This document shows, piece after piece, positions 45,253-56,658 of a stretch of DNA of 64,000 nt. A program made the position numbers and the translations under genes. Origin of the DNA: Gentiana macrophylla. Its lineage: Eukaryota; Streptophyta; Magnoliopsida; Gentianales; Gentianaceae. The stretch lies in assembly GCA_026214975.1 (NCBI GenBank), contig JAOBSW010001085.1, positions 62,001 through 126,000 of the forward strand. Direction: 5' to 3'. The notes beneath the pieces are model-generated. The model made no database searches, was not told where the DNA came from, and saw only the letters and a list, made by a program, of their open reading frames with translations. Positions within the stretch are counted from its first letter, which is position 1; each line of letters begins with the position of its first letter.

Positions 45253-45254
45253 AG

Positions 45255-45266
45255 TGGTATCGGAGC
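45255..45266 (+). other. L2 primer binding site
   Basis: TGGTATCGGAGC, the same one-base variant of the initiator-Met site as in the L1 element. Confidence 0.8.
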
Positions 45267-46598
45267 TCGGTGGTATCTTACATCTAACCATTTGTCAATC
45301 GTTTACGATTTTAGTGATGGATTCTCGGGGAATCCCACTTGGATAAATCGTTGAGCTTTTCGGTGATGGCTTCTCAGTGAACCCACCTTAAACATAAACG
45401 AGATTACGCTTTCGGTGACAATTTAGAAATCGGAGAATCTTAGTACATGGGTTCGGAAATGGTCTAACCATGGTTGGCGAGTTCAACCGAAGCCGCTCAA
45501 TCGACTCCCTCCACGTGTGATATGTACATTCTGAAGATTCGACGGGACTTAGCATAGCCGATAAGCCTTCAAGGCTAAATGGGGCTTCTCTTGCCGGATT
45601 GGCCTCGAATCATCACATATGTTCCAACGAATAAGACGGCGTAGGCTTGCCTATATAACCGACCCTATTCGGAGTACTTTGATTTATTGTTTCTTATTGT
45701 CAAGGCCAAAACCGTAATTAGTTATCCCACCACTTTTTCAAAATATTGAGTGGGAGCGGGGAAGGCGACAGCCAACCCCACGGCCTCTACTATAGATGCA
45801 AGCACGTGAGAGAAGGGTGACGCCTCGAGCCGCTTTGATTTCAGCCCCCTACGGATGGTGTTCACCCCTATCAAAATTCAAGGCTTGGTCTCCGAAAGGA
45901 TAGGATTTTGGGTACTCGTTGAGTCACTGACCGACCCTACGGCGGCATACTCGGGGTGTACTTTTGAGGTCTGATATAGTAGGTCACACTCATTATGGAT
46001 ATTTTCGAAATATCTAGGCTAGAAAAGGAAGGTAATCAGCGATTAAGGTCCGGGATGTCTGATTCCCGTGAGATGTTTATTTCTCGAAGATTAATCAACT
46101 GAGAGAGATTGTCTCGATTTAACTATCACCTCTTTGACCTACCCTACGGCGCAATCGAGGTGCGAGGTTAAATCCTTGGAATGGTAGGATAGACATTTTA
46201 TAGTTTATTATTCCTAAAATAAATCTAGTAGTGAAAATTTATTTTTGAATTTAACTTTCTGTCATTTTATTTACAACTAAATCTCTAGGTTACTAAAGCT
46301 GTTAGTAATAGGACTTCAATAAAAATGTGAAAAGTAACAAGTACGTTGTAATTATCAATAAATGCAGTTAACTTTTCGGAAGAGATTTTTTTTTCTTTCT
46401 CTTGAGCCTTTAAAAACTTAAGTGACATAGTACAGGTATGTCACGGGTATCACTCGTGTTGAACGAGAGACGACCATACTTAGTTTACAAAAGATGACAT
46501 AGGACTATCAGATAAAATTCATTTAGTGAATTTTAAAAGTGTAATTACACATCAAATTTCTAATTGAAAAATTGGAAAATCGTATACATAAGGTGTTG

Positions 46599-46951
46599 CT
46601 AGTTAGACGGTATTTGGAACCGATAAACTAGTGAGAGCCTTAGTCTTATGATTTGTTGTTTTTCTGAATAATTAGAAATGTGTAATGGAATGCACAATAG
46701 TTTCTCCATTCATTGGAAAAACAAGAATAAGCGTTACTAGTTAGGCAAAGTATTTGGGCCGATAAACTAGTGGGAGCTTAGTTACGGAGATTTTATAATC
46801 TTTAAAACATCATGAACATAGCATTGCTAGTTAGGCGAAGATTTGGGGCGATAAACTAGTGGGAGCTTAGTTCTAGGTGATGTTCTAATCCTTGAAAAAT
46901 CATAAATACAAAGTGTTGCTAGTTAGACGGTATTTGGAACCGATAAACTAG
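46599..46951. repeat. Four copies of a ~33-bp hairpin repeat in L2
   Basis: Copies at 46599-46631, 46737-46770, 46827-46859 and 46919-46951. Each has CTAGTTAG(A/G)CGG on one side and CCGATAAACTAG (or CGATAAACTAG) on the other, enclosing TATTTGG-like loops. A GTGGGAGCTTAG-like tail follows. Confidence 0.85.
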
Positions 46952-48727
46952 TGGGAGCTTTGGTCTTATGATTTGACGATTAGAAAAATCGATAGTCCAA
47001 GCAAGTAACACCGAACATCCCACAGTTCAAGAGTAGTGTCTACTCAAGCGAAGGCGCTAGTTCAAGACCTGTTTTCCTCAAGGAAAGTCGAGAATGGGAA
47101 AGAATGTTTATACGTGTTAGTCATCTAAACTAAGTAGTTTTAAGGCTAAACCGAAAATTAATAAAGCTGGAAATTAAAGGATAAGGAAAGTGATTTGGAT
47201 CACCGACCAATGCATCTTAGAAATTTTCTAAAGCTAAAGTTCTTTGGAAGAACTAGGTAGCTTTGCATTAAACGATAAATAAAATAGACAACGGGCAGTT
47301 ATTTCAGATAGATTAGTGGGAGTGATATAAGGAAATGAATCTCGGATTCACTTCTTGAGTATCACAGAAAATTCATTTTCTGTTTTCGGGTTCGTTGGAA
47401 CGAACGTATTCATTTTCAATAGGATAATTTGTTTGTCTTATTGACGATAAATATAACATTCGTAGCACGAACCCAAGACTCGGACTTTTGTTTGATAAAG
47501 TCAGAACCACTAACAAATGCTAAATAGGTATATGTAACACAATATAAACGCGAATGGTTTCCGTATTTAGATAAACGCTTCTTTCTATTCTATTAATTAG
47601 TGCATATTCCCTAACAACAAGATCTGAAGGCTGGCTTAGGGTGATTCCTATCTCCCAGTCAAAGGAACCCTGTCTCAAAGGAACAATGCCTAAGTTTCCT
47701 TTCAATCGGGAAAAGGGTAATAGATTTAAAGAAGTTACATAGCTTGTTCGTATTGACCTTCGGGGTCATATGAAAGATACAAGCTAGTGGGAGCTTCTGA
47801 GTAGTGACATATTGTCTGATAACTACTCAAAACTCCGGTAAGTTTATCTAAAATATTTGGAGGGGATCTCTGATTTCACCAGAGATAGAGTATTCCATAC
47901 TCAGAAATAGGCTATTGCGTAGTCTTCGGGACTGATGCTCAGCCTGCCTCCCAGTGAAATGTTTTCACCAAGGGATACACCACAAATTTGCCTTATATGT
48001 TTATTGATGTGCTACGATACGCTACTGAACTCATTTAAGATATTGGTTGCAAAATAACGGTTTACGTCGTAATGAAAAACCGAGAAGTCTACCTAAAAGA
48101 TGCCTACGCATTTGTGGATAAGGAGTGAATTCGGTTCACCCCACTTCCGTAAACAGAGGCATTTAGCACCGAGTGCTTGAAGGTAGGACTGGAAATTTTG
48201 CGTACACATTCAGATCGTGAAATATCTTAATGCATTGAGTAAAGGTTGGTTATAAAACTCGTAAATTCGAGAGAATGACGGTACATCACAAACTCGGTCC
48301 GATAGAGTCTATAAATAACAACCTTAGATCTTGAAGTATTTGTACTCAAGATGTTACTAATCGATTTGTTCGATCCACATCCAACACCGGGATTGGTGAT
48401 AACACTAATAAAAACTACTAAACTAGATCATTATATCACTCCACCCCGAACGCAGTGGGAGTATGGTTTGTCCATTACCCATTGCAGGACCTTACGGTCT
48501 ATATAGGCGCGATTGATGACCTATAGTCCTTTGTGGGCTGTGTAGGATCCTGATCATAGAGGTTGGTTTAAAAGCCATAACCTTGTGAATGGAGTTTGAT
48601 ACTCCAGTTCTGTTGAAACTCTTGTAGAACCACCTGAGTATCTCAGGCCCAGTGGGAGTAATTGGAACTACACGGAGAAGAGTCGAATGAATAGGAAAGT
48701 TTAACTTTCAACGCAAAGCTGAGTAAT

Positions 48728-48943
48728 TTAGGGGTGATTCCCTAAAAGGTAGAGAGTTAACCAGACCGTGATCTCTCTTACCACTCAGTCTTGCTTGATT
48801 TCGTCAGAAAGCGGGAAATAGGGGTGATTCCCTAAGACTTCCTTGCCGAACAACGGAATCTGAATTCATTCAGAACAGAAGGGTTTTAGCTAAGAACAAA
48901 TGGCGGATTCGTTACAAAGCAGAAAATAGGGGTGATTCCCTAA
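48728..48943. repeat. Three copies of TTAGGGGTGATTCCCTAA in L2
   Basis: Near-perfect short palindrome with loop TGAT, at 48728-48745, 48819-48835 and 48927-48943. The surrounding text (for example AGCGGGAAATAG and AGCAGAAAATAG) is also repeated. A weaker copy is at about 47637. Confidence 0.8.
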
Positions 48944-49862
48944 GACCTTTTTGTGAGACTAACGGCATCTCCATTTATTCGGAATGAACTTTTGGCAGGA
49001 TGCCTGCCATAGCTTATATCCTTTGGGGATTAAAGCAAACCTCTCGGTCATTTCAAAGTCATATATTTTAATATATATACTTGACCAGAATATTGATAAG
49101 TCTTTCGTAGACTGGGCTTCGATATTAGTAAAGTAGTATGTAGATTAGTGTTTGTGAATGGTAACATCAAAGCGATTGGGAACAACATGGGTGTGTTATC
49201 TGAAGTCAGAGTCTGACATGCCATCGGGATTCATTCTTAAATATTTGATTCCCTCAAATTCGCGAGAATCGATCATTGGCAATCCCATCCATTCATCTGG
49301 TTAAGATATTCTTGCATTAATGCAACATTCAACGATGTAGTCTACCCTACCTCTCAGGAATGGTTATCTAAACCTGCAGCTGAGTACGAAATGGGATGTT
49401 TAGTCAACCCTTAAGTCTCTTCGGGAGAATGAGGAATAATATGCTGGTATATTCAGGTGAAAACTAGAATATAAGTGATGACACTGATTCTGACTTTAGG
49501 TCAGATTAAGGATGATCGTTAAGTCGATTTTGTCCTCAGTGTTGAATCAAAGGCATATTGCAATCGTACCACCGGATTATATGGAAAGGCGACGTTTCGA
49601 TCCCAAAGATTGACCCAAGCCGCCAACCTACCTGATCAGTGTACCGAGTCACATGGTATTCGGATTCTAAGTACATGCCGGGTCACTGACCTACCCTACG
49701 GCGGCACACTCCGGTCGTGCTTGGAAGGATGAATTACTAAGATGCGCTTGGAGGGTACAGATTTGAGGGACACGTCTCACTTGTTTTGAGCAAGTGGGAG
49801 AATGTTGTAAATATAGATATAAAGGGGTGTGCTCTAAAACAATTAATCCACTTGTCTTTCGT

Positions 49863-49875
49863 GCAAGTGGGAGAT
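49863..49875 (+). other. L2 polypurine tract
   Basis: GCAAGTGGGAGAT immediately before the 3' LTR. Confidence 0.8.
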
Positions 49876-51664
49876 TGTTAGGTGTAGTGCCCGAAAGACA
49901 ATTATGTAATTGTTTTAGGACAGAATTAATAATTCATCTTATTATATGCATGTATGCTAATAATTAAGACACTACTGAAAATCCTAAGTACCTCGTCTAT
50001 GTAATCACATAACTCAGTGTATGGCTATACACAAGAGGATTGAGTTAGTGAGATGTACTTAAAATTAACTTAGTCCGTAGCGTTGATTAATCTGAGTACG
50101 GGTCTCATGATTAAAATGCTAATAATGCACCCAGAACACTTTACGGTGTGACAGTCTTATCCGGACTGTAGGTAATAGGGTACCTAGTGGGGCATTTATA
50201 TATGATGATAATCATATAGGGCTGGACCGATTTGATTTGAGTTCTCGATATAATTCCGTGATCGAGAAGTCTTATCGAATCACAAGATGATCATTTATGG
50301 ATTAATCTCAATCTGAGGTGATCATGCATACAACCGCTTAAACTAGGGTAGAGTTTGATGTGTTAGTAAGGATCACTTGAAGTATGTGGTCCAACACTTC
50401 GTTGGCTCTATTCTCGGAATGAGTGAGTAGTACGTGCTATCACAGATATGGAATCCATTCCTTCACTCGGGAAGTAGAGCGAGGCAGTTCCCTTATTTGT
50501 TAATCCTAAAAACTGATCGATCCGCGGAGTTCATGTTAGACTAGTTAGCTACTAGTCTGGTATGTGAACTAATTGATCACTAGGGGGTTAATGGTAAATA
50601 AGGATAATATGTTTTGAGAAGGGTTTACGGAAATATCCCGACTCGAAATGAGCGATCTATGGAGGATTTATCCGTATGTAATGATTATATCGGTGGACAC
50701 CTTATCAACTCATGGTTGAGTGTAAGTTATCTATATTCGGCAGAGTTCGAGCCGGGTTTATGGTGGTGTAATCCCGGAATTAATAGATTGAATATTATTG
50801 TTCGGTCCGACGGATAATATTATTTAATTTATTGTAAGCATCGAATATGGGTCCATGGTCCCCCGACGTGGCTCTCTAATATAGCATATAGGTTTCTCGT
50901 CGTTGTTCTCGATTATAATTAAATAGTAGCATTGCCAATTTTAATTGATATGCGGATTAATTGTTTAGTTGGACTAAATGATTAAAAACATGGAAATGAC
51001 ATTTTTTCATGGACTCGACCCGGTTTGGTGAATTTCGGCCCATGACCTATTTAATTAGGTATTGGCGCCAATATGTATATATTATTAACAAGGAATTTGT
51101 TTTCTTGTGTTATTATATGACATGTGTTTAATTATTTATTGGTTAAATAATTAATATATTAGATAATGATCTTTTATTTATCCTAATTTGTTTGGGAAAA
51201 TATTAGATTTATCTTTTATGGAAAAGGATTTATTTGATTGATTATCCATTAATTAAATTAAATCCTTGTGGAACAATGATCTCTCTCCTATATAAGAAGA
51301 GTTCTCCATTATACCAAAAAATCACTATTCATGTCACTATTCACAAGAGAAATTGGATGAAAATTTCGGCCTCTATTCTTAGGGTTCGAGTCGGAAAAAT
51401 CTTCGGGATTTTTCTGGTAGCATATCGAGGAGGTCCGGCGGCGTGAAACACCATCCACCTGGTGGCGCTTGGAGACACACGTTGGAAGACTTTGGCTTCT
51501 CAACTTGTTCTTGACGTTTTTCACCATAAAAAGGTTGGTAATCTAACCCCCTCGTAGGTTTAGATCTTTAATTTATGTTCTTTGTTTCGTTTAGATCTAG
51601 ATCCGATACTTCCGCTGCGTAATCGGGTCAATCTATGATTGATCCGACGATATTACATCTAACA
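49876..51664 (+). repeat. L2 3' LTR
   Basis: 1789 bp. Starts TGTTAGGTGTAGTGCC and ends ACATCTAACA, nearly identical to 43478-45252 with scattered small indels, so the insertion appears relatively recent. Confidence 0.92.
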
Positions 51665-51669
51665 GATGC
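51665..51669 (+). repeat. Target duplication GATGC, right copy
   Basis: Pairs with 43473-43477. Confidence 0.9.
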
Positions 51670-52153
51670 CATGAAGACTCCGGTCCTAAGGATAATTACA
51701 CAACCGCCACATAGTGTGACTTAACAGTGTAAGTGGGTCAGTCTAACGTACGCATTCTCTAATACACGTCCACGTATAGTCCAAGTGTCTCTACACTTCG
51801 ATAGACAAGATCTATCCACGCGCTTAAAGGCGAGAAGACATCCATACGTGCTGCTTTGTTCGTACTATCAATGCCCTGTTTAATAGTACATCAGCCTAGA
51901 GACATTTAAGTATCAAACTTATTAAAGTGATTAGAGATCTCATCAACCATGATCGCCTATCATGGTTTCTCTATCACAATTTAATAGTAAGGACGTTATC
52001 ATATAACAATTCATAATTTGTTCTTTAAAAAGAACAAATGTATGACAATAGAAAAGCCATTTAATATATGTATAAACAAAAAGAAATAGTAGAAATGATC
52101 CGACCCGGTTGGATCCGGTCCAACCCGATTGGGTTTAGGACACTATCTCAACA
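51670..52153 (-). repeat. 5' LTR of the L1 element, 5' portion
   Basis: Continues the LTR interrupted at 43477. On -, it starts TGTTGAGATAGTGTCC at 52153. Confidence 0.88.
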
Positions 52154-52162
52154 ATAGGAGGG

Positions 52163-52977
52163 GTTGGTCATAAGTAAAATGTGTTATGCGTAGGTTTTCT
52201 TTTGTATTACTGCAGTTGCTTTTCACTTTTGCTCTGTGTTTTGATGTCGTACTTTCTGCAAGTACAGCTTAATTAGTTGTAGAAAAGAAGGCATCATGTT
52301 GGATTTGCTTCCTTCATGTTGATAAAAGGAGTTTCCTGGATAGCTTTCAAATGAAGTCATGGGTTTTCCCCTAGAAAGTTTTGGTCTTTGGTGGGTTCTA
52401 CTCATTTTGGGGTTTGTGAAGTGCATCTTCTTTATAGTTCCTTGCATTTAAATTCTCGGCAAGAGTTTATGAAATGGTGTGGTGGGAATAAGAAGCAGCT
52501 TTTGAGGTTATTGTAGTCTGTGGATGGGTCTTGAAGTCATTGAAAATAAATAATCACATCCTAACACAATAAAAGAATAGATGGTTCCTTCTTTATACAA
52601 AAGTACCAACTAGAATTTAGTTTATGGAGTATCTGCTCTTAATGACAAGTTCAAATTCTTGCTTCATGAGCTCTAGAAATAAAAACAAGAACCATAAACA
52701 TGAAGGGTGGTTCTTGATTCCTATTACTCAAAAAAGACGTTAACTACACTTGATACTTGTGCTAGGAGAGGATTTTAGACATGAAGTGTACTTTATGTTT
52801 TTTTGTTTTGTGTCCTCTAGGGTGACCTATGTTTTGGTTGATGACAATATGTCAATGATTCTAGAAAACATGTTTCAAAAGTAGTTATATTGTTTTCTTT
52901 CTGCAATGTCCTTTTACTGTAAATGTTTTTATAGTTTCTTGATTAGTGATGTGTCTTTGAATTAAACATTGTTGTGC
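52163..52977 (+). repeat. Diverged tandem duplication, copy 1
   Basis: Shares an ordered series of words with 53039-53828: CATAAGTAAAATGTGTTAT, ACTTTCTGCA, CTTAATTAGTTG, TTGATAAAAGG, GATTTTAGACATGAAGT, GGAAAACATGTTTCAAAAGT (diverged at single bases). Noncoding on both strands. Confidence 0.85.
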
Positions 52978-53038
52978 ATTTGTGAATGTCTTGCTTTGAA
53001 TATGGAAAATGCACTTGTAGTTTACTTGTACATACGAG

Positions 53039-53828
53039 AGGTTTAACATAAGTGAAATGTGTTATACATAGCTTTTCTTCGGTGTTCCTGCACTTACTTT
53101 TCGCTTTTGCCTTATGCTTTCATGCCATACTTTCTGCATGTACACCTTAATTAGTTGCATAAAAAAATCCTGTCAGATCTGCTTCATTCATATTGATAAA
53201 AGGGGTTTCCTCAATGACTTTTAGAGGAAAACACAGGTTTTTTCCTAAAAAGTTTGGGTCTTTGCTGGATTTTACTTCTTTAAGGCCTTGTGAAATGCAT
53301 CTACTTCATAATTTCTTGCATTGGAATTCTTAGCAAAAGGTTGTCAATGGGTATTGTTGGAATTGGAAACAACTTTTGAGGTTCATGCGGTCTGGGGATG
53401 AGTCCTTTGCCATGCTTGAAACCTCTAAAAGTCATTGAAGATAAATAATCATATACTAATGAGTATCTACTTTTAACAGCTTCATGATCTCTAAACAAAA
53501 AAAAAAACTAGAAGCAAAAAGCATGAAGTGTGATTCCTGATTGCTGTTACTAAAAAAAATACAGTAATTATACTTCATGCTAGTGGTAGGAGGGGATTTT
53601 AGACATGAAGTGGACTTTATGTTTGCCTTTTACAGTTATTAGTCTTTATTCCCTCTTACCAAAAGATATGGTACTAGGGTGACCTATATTTGGCTGATAA
53701 AAATATGTCAATGATTCTGGAAAACATGTTTCAAAAGTAGTTATAGTGTTTTCTTCTTGCAATGTTCTTTTACCATAAATGTTTTTATAGTTGCTTAGTT
53801 AATGATGTGTCTTCGAATTAAACAATGT
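53039..53828 (+). repeat. Diverged tandem duplication, copy 2
   Basis: Second copy of the block above, offset by about 875 bp. The copies differ by many substitutions and by small indels, so the duplication is old. Confidence 0.85.
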
Positions 53829-56004
53829 CTTCGACTTAAACAATGTTGTTCACATACAGATAAATGTGTACTCTTTTTCCTTTGATAAGTTTTTTTTACC
53901 GGGTTTTTTCTTAGTTAGGCTTTGATTAGATGTTAGAATAAATACTTTTATTATATTTATGTACTTACATATTTGCCCTTTATCTTGTACTATATAAACG
54001 ATGTATCTCCTTTTGTTATCAGTTAATGGAAACGTTATTCCCATTCATGAGTTTGTCATTAGACATATCATATTTGTCGTCTTTGTTCAACAGATATCAA
54101 ATGCGGAGTATTACGTAATAATATAATTTAGAATGTTTATTGACACTCACTGATTTTATGTAGATTTTGATTACAATCACTTATTGTGTTCACATAGTAT
54201 TGTATTATAAATATCTCTATGCTTTTGAATAATGGAATTAGAGCATCACTTTTTCTTCTCTATTTCTTGTCTTCTTTTTACAATTTCTTTTTTTGTATTT
54301 TACTTTTATTAGTTTCGTAGCGTAGGAGTTAGAGTAATATGTTGGTAATCTATTGATACTCAATTCAGTGGTAATTTGTTTAATTTTATTCTTGGTTTAG
54401 TCTAGCGATAATCTGTTCATCTTAAGCTAAACATGTCTTCAGTTGTGTACATGTTATTCCGCCTCCAAGGCTCATAAATAGCAGTGAATTAGAGTGAATT
54501 CAGAATTTTTTCTTTCTTTTTCATGTTGCCTTTATAAGGTAAGGTTTTGCGGAATATGATGTTTCTTGTTTTTGTATTCTTGAAGAGAATTCTGGCCCTT
54601 GATTCAGTATCTATTGCTCTTCTATGTCACGCCTGTTTGCATAATCACACCAGCATTCTGTCTATATCAGACCTCCTACTGTTGAAACGCTGTGAAGTTA
54701 ACATAAAATATGTCCTGTCTAGGCATTCCATTGGCATCCTGGCATGGTGACCTTGAATGGTGAAGCCCTTTGGGGTTTTGCTTCTTGGTTCGCAGCTATA
54801 GCGTACCGGGTGTTTTTTGCTGTCACAAATCTAAGCCTTGAATAATCAACACTCAAAAGTTTAAATGCGTATAATGGCACAAATTTTCTGTTTGTACTTT
54901 ATTGAGCACTCAAAATTTTAAATGTGTTTTCTATAGTCCTTTAAGTAATAAGTTTAGCTTTAATGGACTATGTTTTCTATTTTCCATCTTACATTTTACA
55001 CTCTTTGCTTCACTCTGAATTGTTTAGTAGAGGTTTGTGTCAAAGTGTCTATCAACTGTTGTTCAGGTAATATCTCATTCTCTAGTTCTCTTTTTCTCAT
55101 TGATTCACATTGAACGGAGGACTATCCATCACTTATTCAGCGGTATAATGTTGCATATTGTAATTTGGTTGGTTGATGGCACAAACATCACTTGACTTTG
55201 AAGTTCTTATAAGTTTTTTGTAGTTTATATGTGGAATTTAGCCGAAGACACCATTTTGTTTGTTATCATCTAATTCATATCAGGTGTGTATAAGAAATCC
55301 ATTTTTATTGCTTTTATTTAATGTTTTTTACGGATTAAAATACTATTATTTGCGGTTGTTGAGAAGGAAGGCTGGTTTCCTTTTCCCTTTATTATCTTCT
55401 TCTATTCTTGTGATTTAGCATCAAACTTTAACAGTTTCCTTGTTTGAAAATTACTTTTAGTAATTATAGTTAAGGACTACTTCACTAAGAATTACGATAA
55501 CTTTTTCCTCATTGGTTGAGTGTTTTCAGTTGTGCATCAGATCAATATTGATGATATTTATGTGTTCTATCTCTTTACATTGGGTTGTTTGTGTTTATTG
55601 TATAAGGGCTCATATTCTTCTTCACATATTCTTCCAATTTCCCCAATTTAAAAGATTTCATTTGGGTTTTCTGAACTTCTCCTCAAATTACTGGAAGCTT
55701 GTGATTGTGGTTCATGAAATCCAATTTTACAAACAAATATGAAGCGTTAGTTTTTGAAGGTTTGAAAATGTTGGTGTTCATGATTATTTGGTGATTTGGT
55801 TCTATCTCTTGCCCATGAAATGTTGTACTGAATGCTGGTTCTGAAAGTCAAATGAAAAAGCTTAAGAACAAAGACAATGAGAAGCAACCAGAATAGTGAA
55901 TGGTGTTCCGTGTTTTGAAGCCATGCCAAGTAGCATGTATCTTATGTGCGTGGCTTTTAGTTGTTTTAATGACTGAAAATATTTACGGATTATGGGTTGT
56001 GCAT
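53829..56004. other. Noncoding, possibly intronic sequence
   Basis: T-rich on +, with many short frames but no recognisable protein. A 33-codon frame from 54743 (MVTLNGEALWGFASWFAAIA) stands out slightly but has no family match I can name. It could be an exon relic of an unrecognised gene that also includes 35400-35600. Confidence 0.3.
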
Positions 56005-56357
56005 TGATGGGAGTCAACTTTACATGACTCCGGTGCATTGTTTACCCCCCGTTTACCACATTTTCAGCACATTTTTGGGTGATTTAGACCGTTTTCGGGG
56101 TGATATCGTGAGCTTATGGCACGGGGAGTAAATCCGTTACTTTGATGGATTACTACCCCTTTTTGTTAATATATTAACCCCATTTCCGAGCACTTTTACC
56201 CTCCGGAATTGTTTGGATGTTTTTGGTTATTTACGATGTTGAAGGGTATGAGTGTCTCGAGGACCTGGAAGGAGATGATTTATGGTGAAAATCATGATTG
56301 ACGCAAGAGAAGAGATCAAAAAGGGGAGAAAAGTGAAGATTTGGAGAAAAGGGGTTC

Positions 56358-56617
56358 AAACGCGCGTTTGAACCCCCAAACGGGCGTTTCAAGAAGACCC
56401 AACTTGATCAGAGTCCAAGCCCTCCAAACGCGCGTTTGAACCTCCTAAACGCGCGTTCCAAGTCCACCAAACGTGCGTTTGAACCTCCTAAACGCGCGTT
56501 CCAGTTGAAGATCAGCCAAGAGCCTGCCCAGAAATGAAGCGAAACGCACGTTTTCCCTATGCGTAACGCGCGTTTGAAGATGTGAAACGCCAGGTTCAGC
56601 CTTCCAAACGTGCGTTT
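56358..56617. promoter_or_regulatory. AAACGCGCGTTT palindrome array in the Athila-2 LTR
   Basis: About ten units: 56358-56369, 56378-56389, 56426-56437, 56447-56458, 56469-56480, 56490-56501, 56542-56553, 56563-56575, 56585 (weak) and 56606-56617. The core is a perfect 12-bp palindrome, and variants change the central CGCG to GGGC, CGTG or CGCA. The last unit is 32 bp before the TATA-like box. Confidence 0.85.
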
Positions 56618-56648
56618 GAGGCCAGATTTTTTGTAGATTTTCCCCCAC

Positions 56649-56658
56649 CTATAAATAC
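56649..56658 (+). promoter_or_regulatory. TATA-like box of Athila-2
   Basis: CTATAAATAC follows the palindrome array and precedes a C-rich presumptive transcript start. Confidence 0.6.

Larger units (their letters stand above)
45267..49860 (+). other. Noncoding interior of L2
   Basis: No coding. Repeats include CTGACC(G/T)ACCCTACGGCGGCA-type words near 45929, 46136 and 49686, the CTAGTTAGACGG hairpins at 46599-46951, and TTAGGGGTGATTCCCTAA hairpins at 48728-48943. Frames over 60 codons are isolated and unrelated to any family. Confidence 0.7.
43478..51664 (+). mobile_element. Second gene-less LTR element (family L2, LARD-like), nested
   Basis: An 8187-bp element with near-identical LTRs (43478-45252 and 49876-51664), primer binding site TGGTATCGGAGC at 45255, polypurine tract GCAAGTGGGAGAT at 49863, and a 5-bp duplication GATGC. 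The 4.6-kb interior has no gag or pol frames but several families of short hairpin-capable repeats. It inserted in the 5' LTR of the L1 element. It is presumably mobilised by an autonomous relative. Confidence 0.93.
35907..52153 (-). mobile_element. Gene-less LTR element of family L1 (LARD-like), minus strand
   Basis: Runs right to left: 5' LTR 52153-51670 plus 43477-41898 (2064 bp after removing the nested insertion), primer binding site 41885-41896, internal region, polypurine tract 36546-36533, and truncated 3' LTR 36532-35907. Its LTR is the same family as the solo LTR at 697-23442. The internal 5.3 kb has no gag or pol that I can find. The initiator-Met type primer site and the AAGTGGGAGAT tract suggest a Copia-derived non-autonomous element. 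The superfamily is not proven. Confidence 0.85.

Noticed and set aside
56358..56617. AAACGCGCGTTT repeats as a CpG-island gene promoter
   Set aside because: They lie inside an Athila LTR with TATA-like box and primer site downstream, so they belong to the retrotransposon.
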